A DNA stretch of 64,000 nt from Megachile rotundata (lineage: Eukaryota; Arthropoda; Insecta; Hymenoptera; Megachilidae): the NCBI RefSeq assembly GCF_050947335.1, contig NW_027473522.1, positions 124,001 through 188,000 of the forward strand. Direction: 5' to 3'. A model generated the notes under the pieces. It saw only the letters and a list, made by a program, of their open reading frames with translations, was not told where the DNA came from and did not search any database. Below, in pieces: positions 44,209 through 58,770 of this stretch. Numbering within the stretch: position 1 is the stretch's first letter; each line of letters begins with the position of its first letter. A program made the position numbers and the translations under genes.

Positions 44209-45933
44209 TTATATGATCGATAGAACGACAATTACTATACTTATTACTCTTACTATTATAAATCTTACTCATATTATTAGCCATATTATGCTTATATGAT
44301 CGATAGAACGACAATTACTATACTTATTACTCTTATTGTTATCAATCTAACTCATATTATTAGCCATATTATGCTTAAATGATCGATAGAACGACAATTA
44401 CTATACTTATTACTCTTATTATTATCAACCTAACTCATATTATTAGCCATATTATGCTTATATGATCGATAGTACGACAATTACTATACTTATTACTCTT
44501 ATTATTATCAATCTAACTCATGCTATTAGCCATATTATGGTTATATGATCGATATAACGACAATTACTATACTTATTACTCTTATTATAATCAATCTAAC
44601 TCATATTATTAACCATATTATGCAGATATGATCGATAGAACGACAATTACTATACTCATTACTCTTATTATTATCAATCTAACTCATATTATTTGCCATA
44701 TTGTGCTTATATGATCGATAGAACGACAATTACTATATGTATTACTCTTACTATTATAAATCTAACTCATATTATTAGCCATATTATGCTTATATGATCG
44801 ATAGTACGACAATTACTATACTCATTACTCTTATTATTATCAATCTAACTCATATTATTAACCATATTATGCAGATATGATGGATAGAACGACAATTTCT
44901 ATACTTATTACACTCACTATTATCATTCTAACTGATATTATTAACCATATTATGCAATTATGATCGATAGAACGACAATTACTATACTTATTACTCTTAT
45001 TATTATCAATCTAACTCATGCTATTAGCCATATTATGTTTATATGATCGATATAACGACAATTACTAGACTTATTACTCTTATTATTATCAATCTAACTC
45101 ATATTATTAGCCATATTATGCAGATATGATCGATAGAACGACAATTACTATACTCACTACTCTTATTATTATCAATCTAACTCATATTATTAGCCATATT
45201 ATGCTTATATGATCGATAGAACGACAATTAATATACTTATTACTCTTATTATTATCAATCTAACTCATATTATTAACCATATTATGCTAATATGATCGAT
45301 AGAGCGACAATTACTATACATATTACACTCACTATTATCAATCTAACTCATATTATTAACCATATTATGCAGATATGATCGATAGCACGACATTTACTAT
45401 ACTTATTACTCGTATTATTATCAAGCTAACTCGTATTATTAGCCATATTATGCTTATATGATCGATAGAACGACAATTACTATACTCACTACCCTTATTA
45501 TTATCAATCTAACTCATATTATTAGCCATATTATGCTTATATGATCGATAGAAAGACAATTACTATACTTATTACTCTTATTATTATCAATCTAACTCAT
45601 ATTATTAACCATATTATGCTGATATGATCGATAGAACGACAATTACTATACTTATTACTCTTATTATTATCAATCTAACTCATATTATTAGCCATATTAT
45701 GCTTATATGACCGATAGAACGACAATTACTATACTCACTACTCTTATTATTATCAATCTAACTCATATTATTAGCCATATTATGCTTATATGATCGATAG
45801 AACGACAATTACTATACTTATTACTCTTATTATTATCAATCTAACTCATATTACTAACCATATTATGCTGATATGATCGATAGAACGACAATTACTATAC
45901 TTATAACACTCACTATTATCAATCTAACTCATA

Positions 45934-46680
45934 TTATTAGCCATATTATGGTTATATGACCGATAGAACGTCAATTACTATACTTACTACTCCTATTATT
46001 ATAAATCTAACTCATATTATTAGCCATATTATGCTTATATGATCGATAGAACGACAATTACTATACTTATTACTCTTATTGTTATCAATCTAACTCATAT
46101 TATTAGCCATATTATGCTTAAATGATCGATAGAACGACAATTACTATACTTATTACTCTTATTATTATCAACCTAACTCATATTATTAGCCATATTATGC
46201 TTATAAGATCGATAGAACGACAATTACTATACTTATTTCACTCACTATTATCATTCTAACTCATATTATTAACCATATTATGCAATTATGATCGATAGAA
46301 CGACAATTACTATACTTATTACTCTTATTATTATCAATCTAACTCATGCTATTAGCCATATTATGTTTATATGATCGATAGAACGACAATTACTATACTT
46401 ATTACTCTTATTATTATCAATCTAACTCATATTATTAGCCATATTGTGCTTATATGATCGATAGAACGACAATTACTATACTCACTACTCTTATTATTAT
46501 CAATCTAACTCATATTATTAGCCATATTATGCTTATATGATCGATAGAACGACAATTACTATACATATTACACTCACTATTATCAATCTAACTCATATTA
46601 TTAACCATATTATGCAGATATGATCGATAGCACGACATTTACTATACTTATTACTCGTATTATTATCAAGCTAACTCGTA
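45934..46680 (-). repeat. 9-monomer (747 bp) tandem higher-order repeat, copy 1
   Basis: This unit of nine monomers is directly followed by a near-identical copy. The marker GTCAATTAC sits at 45970 here and 46717 in the next copy. The unit includes the GACCGATAG monomer, GCTTAAATG, GCTTATAAG, GCAATTAT, CATGCTATTAGCC, an ATTGTGC monomer with GATCGATAG, CATATTACACTC, and the GCACGACATTTAC monomer ending in TTATCAAGC. One difference is TTATTTCACTC near 46232 against TTATTACACTC in copy 2. Confidence 0.82.
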
Positions 46681-47427
46681 TTATTAGCCATATTATGGTT
46701 ATATGACCGATAGAACGTCAATTACTATACTTACTACTCCTATTATTATAAATCTAACTCATATTATTAGCCATATTATGCTTATATGATCGATAGAACG
46801 ACAATTACTATACTTATTACTCTTATTGTTATCAATCTAACTCATATTATTAGCCATATTATGCTTAAATGATCGATAGAACGACAATTGCTATACTTAT
46901 TACTCTTATTATTATCAACCTAACTCATATTATTAGCCATATTATGCTTATAAGATCGATAGAACGACAATTACTATACTTATTACACTCACTATTATCA
47001 TTCTAACTCATATTATTAACCATATTATGCAATTATGATCGATAGAACGACAATTACTATACTTATTACTCTTATTATTATCAATCTAACTCATGCTATT
47101 AGCCATATTATGTTTATATGATCGATAGAACGACAATTACTATACTTATTACTCTTATTATTATCAATCTAACTCATATTATTAGCCATATTGTGCTTAT
47201 ATGATCGATAGAACGACAATTACTATACTCACTACTCTTATTATTATCAATCTAACTCATATTATTAGCCATATTATGCTTATATGATCGATAGAACGAC
47301 AATTACTATACATATTACACTCACTATTATCAATCTAACTCATATTATTAACCATATTATGCAGATATGATCAATAGCACGACATTTACTATACTTATTA
47401 CTCGTATTATTATCAAGCTAACTCGTA
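46681..47427 (-). repeat. 9-monomer (747 bp) tandem higher-order repeat, copy 2
   Basis: Second copy of the 747 bp unit. Differences seen from copy 1 are few: CAATTGCTATAC near 46887, the TTATTACACTC change near 46980, and GATCAATAG for GATCGATAG near 47370. After 47427 the order changes (GCTTATATG replaces GGTTATATG), so only two copies are present here. Confidence 0.82.
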
Positions 47428-50400
47428 TTATTAGCCATATTATGCTTATATGATCGATAGAACGACAATTACTATACTCACTACTCTTATTATTATCAAT
47501 CTAACTCATATTATTAGCCATATTATGCCTATATGATCGATAGAAAGACAATTACTATACTTATTACTCTTATTATTATCAATCTAACTCATATTATTAA
47601 CCATATTATGCTGATATGATCGATAGAACGACAATTACTATACTTATTACACTCACTATTATCAATCTAACTCATATTATTGTCCATATTATGCTGATAT
47701 GATCGATAGAACGACAATTACTATACTCATTACTCTTATTATTATCAATCTAACTCATGCTATTAGCCATATTATGGTTATATGATCGATATAACGACAA
47801 TTACTATACTTATTAGTCTTATTATAATCAATCTAACTCATATTATTAACCATATTATGCAGATATGATCGATAGAACGACAATTACTATACTCATTACT
47901 CTTATTATTATCAATCTAACTCATGCTATTAGCCATATTATGGTTATATGATCGATATAACGACAATTACTATACTTATTACTCTTATTATTATCAATCT
48001 AACTCATATTATTAACCATATTATGCAGATATGATCGATAGAACGACAATTACTATACTTATTACTCTTATTATTATCAATCTAACTCATATTATTTGCC
48101 ATATTGTGCTTATATGATCGATAGAACGACAATTACTATATTTATTACTCTTACTATTATAAATCTAACTCATATTATTAGCCATATTATGCTTATATGA
48201 TCGATAGTACGACAATTACTATACTCATTACTCTTATTATTATCAATCTAACTCATATTATTAACCATATTATGCAGATATGATGGATAGAACGACAATT
48301 TCTATACTTATTACACTCACTATTATCAATCTAACTCATATTATTAGCCCTATTATGGTTATATGACCGATAGAACGTCAATTACTATACTTACTACTCC
48401 TATTATTATAAATCTAACTCATATTATTAGCCATATTATGCTTATATGATCGATAGAACGACAATTACTATACTTATTACTCTTATTATTATCAACCTAA
48501 CTCATATTATTAGCCATATTATGCTTATAAGATCGATAGAACGACAATTACTATACTTATTACACTCACTATTATCATTCTAAATCATATTATTAACCAT
48601 ATTATGCAATTATGATCGATAGAACGACAATTACTATACTTATTACTCTTATTATTATCAATCTAACTCATGCTATTAGCCATATTATGTTTATATGATC
48701 GATATAACGACAATTACTATACTTATTACTCTTATTATTATTAGTCTAACTCATATTATTAACCATATTATGCAGATATGATCGATAGAACGACAATTAC
48801 TATACTTATTCCTCTTATTATTATCAATCTAACTCATATTATTAGCCATATTGTGCTTATATGATCGATAGAACGACAATTACTATACTTATTACTCTTA
48901 CTATTATAAATCTAACTCATATTATTAGCCATATTATGCAGATATGATCGATAGAACGACAATTACTATACTCATTACTCTTATTATTATCAATCTAACT
49001 CATGCTATTAGCCATATTATGGTTATATGATCGATATAACGACAATTACTATACTTACTACTCTTATTATTATCAATCTAACTCATATTATTAACCATAT
49101 TATGCAGATATGATCGATAGAACGACAATTACTATACTTATTACTCTTATTATTATCAATCTAACTCATATTATTTGCCATATTGTGCTTATATGATCGA
49201 TAGAACGACAATTACTATATTTATTACTCTTACTATTATAAATCTAACTCATATTATTAGCCATATTATGCTTATGTGATCGATAGTACGACAATTACTA
49301 TACTCATTACTCTTATTATTATCAATCTAACTCATATTATTAACCATATTATGCAGATATGATGGATAGAACGACAATTTCTATACTTATTACACTCACT
49401 ATTATCAATCTAACTCATATTATTAGCCATATTATGGTTATATGACCGATAGAACGACAATTACTATACTCACTACTCTTATTATTATCAATCTAACTCA
49501 TATTATTAACCATATTATGCTAATACGATCGATAGAACGACAATTACTATACTTATTACACTCACTATTATCAATCTAACTCATATTATTAACCATATTA
49601 TGCAGATATGATCGATAGCACGACATTTACTATACTTATTACTCGTATTAGTATCAACCTAACTCATATTATTAGCCATATTATGCTTATATGATCGATA
49701 GAAAGACAATCACTATACTTATTACTCTTATTATTATCTACCTAACTCATATTATTAGCCATATTATGCTTATATTATCGATAGAACGCCAATTACTATA
49801 CTTATTACTCGTATTATTATAAATCTAACTCATATTATTAGCCATATTATGCTTATATGATCGATAGAACGACAATTACTATACTCATTGCTCTTATTAT
49901 TACCAATCTAACTCATATTATTAACCACATTAGGCAATTATGATCGATAGAACGACAATTACTATACTTATTACACTTATTATTATCAATCTAACTCATA
50001 TTATTAGCCATATTATGCAGATATGATCGATAGCACGACATTTACTATACTTATTACTCGTATTATTATCAACCTAACTCATATTATTAGCCATATTATG
50101 CTTATATGATCGATAGAAAGACAATCACTATACTTATTACTCTTATTATTATCTACCTAACTCATATTATTAGCCATATTATGCTTATATTATCGATAGA
50201 ACGGCAATTACTATACTTATTACTCTTATTATTATAAATCTAACTCATATCATTAGCCATATTATGCTTATATGATCGATAGAACGACAATTACTATACT
50301 TATTACTCTTATTATTATAAATCTAACTCATATTATTAGCCATATTATGCTTATATGATCGATAGAACGACAATTACTATACTTATTACTCTTATTATTA

Positions 50401-50467
50401 TCAATCTAACTCATATTATTAACCATATTATGCTTATATGATCGATAGAACGACTATTACTATACTT

Positions 50468-53400
50468 ATTACTCTTATTATTATCAATCTAACTCATATT
50501 ATTAACCATATTATGCTAATACGATCGATAGAACGACAATTACTATACTTGTTACACTCACTATTATCAATCTAACTCATATTATTAACCACATTATGCA
50601 ATTATGATCGATAGGATTACAATTACTATACTTATTACACTTATTATTATCAATCTAACTCATATTATTAGCCATATTATGCTTATAAGATCGATAGAAC
50701 GACAATTACTATACTTATTACACTCACTATTATCAATCTAACTCATATTATCGACCATATTATGCAGATATGATCGATAGAACGACAATTATTATACTTA
50801 TTACTCTTGTTATTATCAATCTAACTCATGCTATTAGCCATATTATGGTTATATGATCGATAGAACGACAATTACTATACTTATTACTCTTATTATTATC
50901 AATCTATCTCATATTATTGACCATATTATGCAGATATGATCGATAGAACGACAATTACTATACATATTACTCTTATTATTATCAATCTAACTCATATTAT
51001 TAGCCATATTGTGCATATATGATCGATAGAACGACAATTACTATATTTATTACTCTTATTATTATCAACCTAACTCATATTATTAGCCATATTATGCTTA
51101 TAAGATCGTTAGAACGACAATTACTATACGTATTACACTCACTATTATCATTCTAACTCATATTATTAGCCATATTATGGTTATATGACCGATAGAACGT
51201 CAATTACTATACTTATTACTCTTATTGTTATCAATCTAACTCATATTATTAGCCATATTATGCTTAAATGATCGATAGAACGACAATTACTATACTTATT
51301 ACTCTTATTATTATCAACCTAACTCATATTATTAGCCATATTATGCTTATAAGATCGTTAGAACGACAATTACTATACGTATTACACTCACTATTATCAT
51401 TCTAACTCATATTATTAGCCATATTATGGTTATATGACCGATAGAACGTCAATTACTATACTTATTACTCTTATTATTATCAATCTAACTCATGCTATTA
51501 GCCATATTATGGTTATATGATCGATAGAACGACAATTACTATACTTATTACTCTTATTATTATCAATCTATCTCATATTATTAACCATATTATGCAGATA
51601 TGATCGATAGAACGACAATTATTATACTTATTACTCTTATTATTATCAATCTAACTCATATTATTAGCCATATTGTGCTTATATGATCGATAGAACGACA
51701 ATTACTATACTTATTACTCTTACTATTATAAATCTAACTCATATTATTAGCCATATTATGCTTATATGATCGATAGAACGACAATTACTATACTTATTAC
51801 TCTTATTGTTATCAATCTAACTCATATTATTAGCCATATTATGCTTAAATGATCGATTGAACGACAATTACTATACTTATTACTCTTATTATTATCAACC
51901 TAACTCATATTATTAGCCATATTATGCTTATATGATCGATAGTACGACAATTACTATACTTATTACTCTTATTATTATCAATCTAACTCATATTATTAAC
52001 CATATTATGCAGATATGATCGATAGAACGACAATTACTATACTTATTACTCTTATTGTTATCAATCTAACTCATATTATTAGCCATATTATGCAGATATG
52101 ATCGATAGAACGACAATTACTATACTTATTACTCTTATTATTATCAATCTAACTCATATTATTAGCCATATTGTGCTTATATGAGCGATAGAACGACAAT
52201 TACTATATTTATTACACTCACTATTATCAATCTAACTCATATTATTGACCATATTATGCAGATATGATCGATAGAACGACAATTACTATACTCATTACTC
52301 TTATTATTATCAATCTAACTCATGGTATTAGCCATATTATGGTTATATGATCGATATAACGACAATTACTATACTTATTACTCTTATTATTATCAATCTA
52401 ACTCATATTATTAACCATATTATGCAGATATGATCGATAGAGCGACAATTACTATACTTATTACTCTTATTATCATCAATCTAACTCATATTATTAGCCA
52501 TATTGTGCTTATATGATCGATAGAACGACAATTACTATATTTATTACTCGTACTATTATAAATCTAACTCATATTATTAGCCATATTATGCTTATATGAT
52601 CGATAGTACGACAATTACTATACTCATTACTCTTATTATTATCAATCTAACTCATATTATTAAAAATATTATGCAGATATGATGGATAGAACGACAATTT
52701 CTATACTTATTACACTCACTATTATCAATCTAACTCATATTATTAGCCATATTATGGTTATATGACCGATAGAATGTCAATTACTATACTTACTACTCCT
52801 ATTATTATAAATCTAACTCATATTATTAGCCATATTATGCTTATATGATCGATAGAACGACAATTACTATACTTATTACTCGTATTGTTATGAATCTAAC
52901 TCATATTATTAGCCATATTATGCTTAAATGATCGATAGAACGACAATTACTATACTTATTGCACTCACTATTATCATTCTAACTCATATTATTAACCATA
53001 TTATGCAATTATGATCGATAGAACGACAATTACTATACTTATTACTCTTATTATTATCAATCTAACTCATGCTATTAGCCATATTATGTTTATATGATCT
53101 ATATAACGACAATTACTAGACTTATTACTCTTATTATTATCAATCTAACTCATATTATTAACCATATTATGCAGATATGATCGATAGAACGACAATTACT
53201 ATACTTATTACTCTTATTATTATCAATCTAACTCATATTATTAGCCATATTGTGCTTATATGATCGATAGAACGACAATTACTATATTTATTACTCTTAC
53301 TATTATAAATCTAACTCATATTATTAGCCATATTATGCTTATATGATCGATAGTACGACAATTACTAAACTCATTACTCTTATTATTATCAATCTAACTC

Positions 53401-55776
53401 ATATTATTAACCATATTATGCAGATATGATGGATAGAACGACAATTTCTATACTTATTACACTCACTATTATCAATCTAACTCATATTATTAGCCATATT
53501 ATGGTTATATGACCGATAGAACGTCAATTACTATACTTGCTACTCCTATTATCATAAATCTAACTCATATTATTAGACATATTATGCTTATATGATCGAT
53601 AGAACGACAATTACTATACTTATTACTCTTATTGTTATCAATCTAACTCATATTATTAGCCATATTATGCAGATATGATCGATAGAACGACAATTACTAT
53701 ACCCATTACTCTTATTATTATCAATCTAACTCATATTATTAGCCATATTGTGCTTATATGAGCGATAGAACGACAATTACTATATTTATTACACTCACTA
53801 TTATCAATCTAACTGATATTATCGACCATATTATGCAGATATGATCGATAGAACGACAATTATTATACTCATTACTCTTGTTATTATCAATCTAACTCAT
53901 GCTATTAGCCATATTATGGTTATATGATCGATATAACGACAATTACTATACTTATTACTCTTATTATTATCAATCTAACTCATATTATTAACCATATTAT
54001 GCAGATATGATCGATAGAACGACAATTGCTATACTCATTACTCTTATTATTATCAATCTAACTCATGCTATTAGCCATATTATGGTTATATGATCGATAG
54101 AACGACAATTACTATACTTATTACTCTTATTATTATCAATCTATCTCATATTATTAACCATATTATGCAGATATGATCGATAGAACGACAATTACTATAC
54201 ATATTACTCTTATTATTATCAATCTAACTCATATTATTAGCCATATTATGCTTATAAGATCGATAGAACGACAATTACTATACTTATTACACTCACTATT
54301 ATCATTCTAACTCATATTATTAACCATATTATGCAGATATGATCGATAGAACGACAATTACTATACTTATTACTCTTATTATTATCAATCTAACTCATAT
54401 TATTAGCCATATTGTGCTTATATGATCGATAGAACGACAATTACTATATTTATTACTCTTACTATTATAAATCTAACTCATATTATTAGCCATATTATGC
54501 TTATATGATCGATAGTACGACAATTACTATACTTACTACTCCTATTATTATAGATCTAACTCATATTATTAGCCATATTATGCTTATATGATCGATAGAA
54601 CGACAATTACTATACTTATTACTCTTATTGTTATCAATCTAACTCATATTATTAGCCATATTATGCTTAAATGATCGATAGAACGACAATTACTATACTT
54701 ATTACTCTTTTTATTATCAACCTAACTCATATTATTAGCCATATTATGCTTATAAGATCGTTAGAACGACAATTACTATACTTATTACACTCACTATTAT
54801 CATTCTAACTCATATTATTAACCATATTATGCTAATACGATCGATAGAACGACAATTACTATACTTATTACACTCACTATTATCAATCTAACTCATATTA
54901 TTAACCATATTATGCAGATATGATCGATAGCACGACATTTACTATACTTATTACTCGTATTATTATCAACCTAACTCATATTATTAGCCATATTATGCTT
55001 ATATGACCGATAGAAAGACAATCACTATACTTATTACTCTTATTATTATCTACCTAACTCATATTCTTAGCCATATTGTGCTTACATGAGCGATAGAACG
55101 ACAATTACTATATTTATTACACTCACTATTATCAATCTAACTCATATTATTAACCATATTATGCAGATATGATCGATAGCACGACATTTACTATATTTAT
55201 TACGCTTATTATTATCAACCTAACTCATATTATTAGCCATATTATGCTTATATGATCGATAGAACGACAATTACTATACTTATTACTCTTATTGTTACCA
55301 ATCTAACTCATATTATTAGCCATATTATGCAGATATGATCGATAGCACGACATTTACTATACTTATTACTCTTATTATTATCAATCTAACTCATATTATT
55401 AGCCATATTATGCTTATATGATCGATAGAACGACAATTACTATACTCACTACTCTTATTATTATCAATCTAACTCATATTATTAGCCATATTATGCTTAT
55501 ATGATCGATAGAACGACAATTACCATACTTATTACTCTTATTGTTATCAATCTAACTCATATTATTAACCATATTATGCTAATACGATCGATAGAACGAC
55601 AATTACTATACTTATTACACTCACTATTATCAATCTAACTCATATTATTAACCATATTATGCAGATATGATCGATAGCACGACATTTACTATACTTATTA
55701 CTCGTATTATTATCAACCTAACTCATATTATTAGCCATATTATGCTTATATGACCGATAGAAAGACAATCACTATA
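50468..55776 (-). repeat. Large array duplication, copy 1
   Basis: This stretch is repeated at 60345-64000. The first part (to about 51965) lies at an offset of 9877 bp (119 x 83). The later part (from about 53625) lies at 8224 bp, which equals 9877 + 7 - 1660. Rare shared markers are TTGTTACACTC at 50549 and 60426, GATAGGATTAC near 50611 and 60488, TTATCGACCATATT, GATCGTTAGAACG, TATACGTATTAC, ACCCATTACTC at 53701 and 61925, and CTCTTTTTATTATC near 54706. Copy 1 holds 20 monomers (about 51965-53624) that copy 2 lacks. Confidence 0.88.
51965..53624 (-). repeat. 20-monomer interval missing from the second copy
   Basis: This 1660 bp interval (20 x 83) is present in copy 1 of the large duplication and absent from copy 2. 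There the sequence passes from the GATAGTACG unit near 61820 directly to the unit containing ACCCATTACTC at 61925. Because neighbouring monomers are alike, the exact end points can slide within the shared TTACTCTTATTGTTATC stretch. Either copy 2 lost the interval by unequal exchange or copy 1 gained it. Confidence 0.75.
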
Positions 55777-56667
55777 CTTATTACTCTTATTATTATCTAC
55801 CTAACTCATATTCTTAGCCATATTATGCTTATATTATCGATAGAACGACAATTACTATACTTATTACGCTTATTATTATCAATCTAACTCATATTATTAG
55901 CCATATTATGCTTATATGATCGATAGAACGAGAATTACTATACTCACAACTCTTAATATTATCAATCTAACTCATATTATTAGCCATATTATGCGTATAT
56001 TATCGATAGAACGACAATTACTATACTCACTACTCTTATTATTATCAATCTAACTCATATTATTGACCATATTATGCAGATATGATCGATAGAACGACAA
56101 TTGCTATACTTATTACTCTTATTATTATCAATCTAACTCATATTATTAGCCATATTGTGCTTACATGAGCGATAGAACGACAATTAGTATATTTATTACA
56201 CTCACTATTATCAATCTAACTCATATTATTAACCATATTATGCAGATATGATCGATAGCACGACATTTACTATATTTATTACGCTTATTATTATCAACCT
56301 AACTCATATTATTAGCCATATTATGCTTATATGATCGATAGAACGACAATTACTATACTTATTACTCTTATTGTTACCAATCTAACTCATATTATTAGCC
56401 ATATTATGCAGATATGATCGATAGCACGACATTTACTATACTTATTACTCTTATTATTATCAATCTAACTCATATTATTAGCCATATTATGCTTATATGA
56501 TCGATAGAACGACAATTACTATACTCACTACTCTTATTATTATAAATCTAACTCATATTATTAGCCATATTATGCTTATATGATCGATAGAACGATAATT
56601 ACTGTACTCATTACTCTTATTGTTATCAATCTAACTCATATTATTAACCACATTCGGCAATTATGAT
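55340..56667 (-). repeat. 16-monomer (1328 bp) tandem higher-order repeat, copy 1
   Basis: The unit is followed immediately by a second copy at a 1328 bp offset (16 x 83). Markers include CAATTACCATAC near 55518 and 56846, and TTACATGAGCG at 56161 and 57489. Other shared units are GAACGAGAATTAC with CTCACAACTCTTAATATT, GTTACCAATC, and ACCACATT-GGCAATTAT. I noticed three differences in comparing the copies: GATCGATAG/GATCGCTAG near 55589 and 56917, AACGATAATT/AACGACAATT near 56594 and 57922, and CATTCGG/CATTAGG near 56652 and 57980. That indicates very recent duplication. Confidence 0.85.
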
Positions 56668-57995
56668 CGATAGCACGACATTTACTATACTTATTACTCT
56701 TATTATTATCAATCTAACTCATATTATTAGCCATATTATGCTTATATGATCGATAGAACGACAATTACTATACTCACTACTCTTATTATTATCAATCTAA
56801 CTCATATTATTAGCCATATTATGCTTATATGATCGATAGAACGACAATTACCATACTTATTACTCTTATTGTTATCAATCTAACTCATATTATTAACCAT
56901 ATTATGCTAATACGATCGCTAGAACGACAATTACTATACTTATTACACTCACTATTATCAATCTAACTCATATTATTAACCATATTATGCAGATATGATC
57001 GATAGCACGACATTTACTATACTTATTACTCGTATTATTATCAACCTAACTCATATTATTAGCCATATTATGCTTATATGACCGATAGAAAGACAATCAC
57101 TATACTTATTACTCTTATTATTATCTACCTAACTCATATTCTTAGCCATATTATGCTTATATTATCGATAGAACGACAATTACTATACTTATTACGCTTA
57201 TTATTATCAATCTAACTCATATTATTAGCCATATTATGCTTATATGATCGATAGAACGAGAATTACTATACTCACAACTCTTAATATTATCAATCTAACT
57301 CATATTATTAGCCATATTATGCGTATATTATCGATAGAACGACAATTACTATACTCACTACTCTTATTATTATCAATCTAACTCATATTATTGACCATAT
57401 TATGCAGATATGATCGATAGAACGACAATTGCTATACTTATTACTCTTATTATTATCAATCTAACTCATATTATTAGCCATATTGTGCTTACATGAGCGA
57501 TAGAACGACAATTAGTATATTTATTACACTCACTATTATCAATCTAACTCATATTATTAACCATATTATGCAGATATGATCGATAGCACGACATTTACTA
57601 TATTTATTACGCTTATTATTATCAACCTAACTCATATTATTAGCCATATTATGCTTATATGATCGATAGAACGACAATTACTATACTTATTACTCTTATT
57701 GTTACCAATCTAACTCATATTATTAGCCATATTATGCAGATATGATCGATAGCACGACATTTACTATACTTATTACTCTTATTATTATCAATCTAACTCA
57801 TATTATTAGCCATATTATGCTTATATGATCGATAGAACGACAATTACTATACTCACTACTCTTATTATTATAAATCTAACTCATATTATTAGCCATATTA
57901 TGCTTATATGATCGATAGAACGACAATTACTGTACTCATTACTCTTATTGTTATCAATCTAACTCATATTATTAACCACATTAGGCAATTATGAT
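56668..57995 (-). repeat. 16-monomer (1328 bp) tandem higher-order repeat, copy 2
   Basis: Second copy of the 1328 bp unit. It ends where GATAGAACGACAATT at 57996 replaces the GATAGCACGACATTT that opened this copy. Only two full copies are present in the window. The first part of the unit is seen once more at 63564-64000 through the larger duplication and runs off the end. Confidence 0.85.
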
Positions 57996-58079
57996 CGATA
58001 GAACGACAATTACTATACTTATTACTCTTATTATTATCTACCTAACTCATATTATTAGCCATATTATGCTTATATTATC

Positions 58080-58770
58080 GATAGAACGACAATTACTATA
58101 CTTATTACTCTTATTATTATAAATCTAACTCATATTATTAGCCATATTATGCTTATATGATCGATAGAACGACAATTACTGTACTCATTACTCTTATTGT
58201 TATCAATCTAACTCATATTATTAGCCATATTATGCTTAAATGATCGATAGAACGACAATTGCTATACTTATTACTCTTATTATTATCTACCTAACTCAAA
58301 TTATTAGCCATATTATGCTTATATTATCGATAGAACGACAATTACTATACTTATTACGCTTATTATTATCAATCTAACTCATATTATTAGCCATATTATG
58401 CAGATATGATCGATAGCACGACATTTACTATACTTATTACTCTTATTATTATCAATCTAACTCATATTATTAGCCATATTATGCTTATATGATCGATAGA
58501 ACGAGAATTACTATACTCACTACTCTTAGTATTATCAATCTAACTCATATTATTAGCCATATTATGCGTATATTATCGATTGAACGACAATTACTATACT
58601 TATTACTCTTATTATTATCAATCTAACTCATATTATTGACCATATCATGCAGATATGATCGATAGAACGACGATTACTGTACTTATTACTCTTATTATTA
58701 TCAATCTAACTCATATTATTAGCCATATTATGCTTATATTATCGATAGAACGACAATTACTATACTTATT
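58080..58770 (-). repeat. Block repeated at 19-monomer offset near 59.66-60.34 kb
   Basis: The block matches 59657-60347 at 1577 bp (19 x 83). Shared rare markers are CATATCATGCAG at 58641 and 60218, CGACGATTACTGTAC, CGATTGAACGAC and CTCAAATTATTAGCC. The CAATTGCTATAC/CTCAAATTATT monomer pair also appears between them, near 58921, at 8 monomers from the first and 11 from the last. Edges are approximate. Confidence 0.7.

Noticed and set aside
44011..44314. Two apparent open reading frames, one per strand (44011-44223 and 44090-44314)
   Set aside because: Both exist only because they cross the 100 N gap, which hides the stop codons. Their residues are translated satellite monomer.
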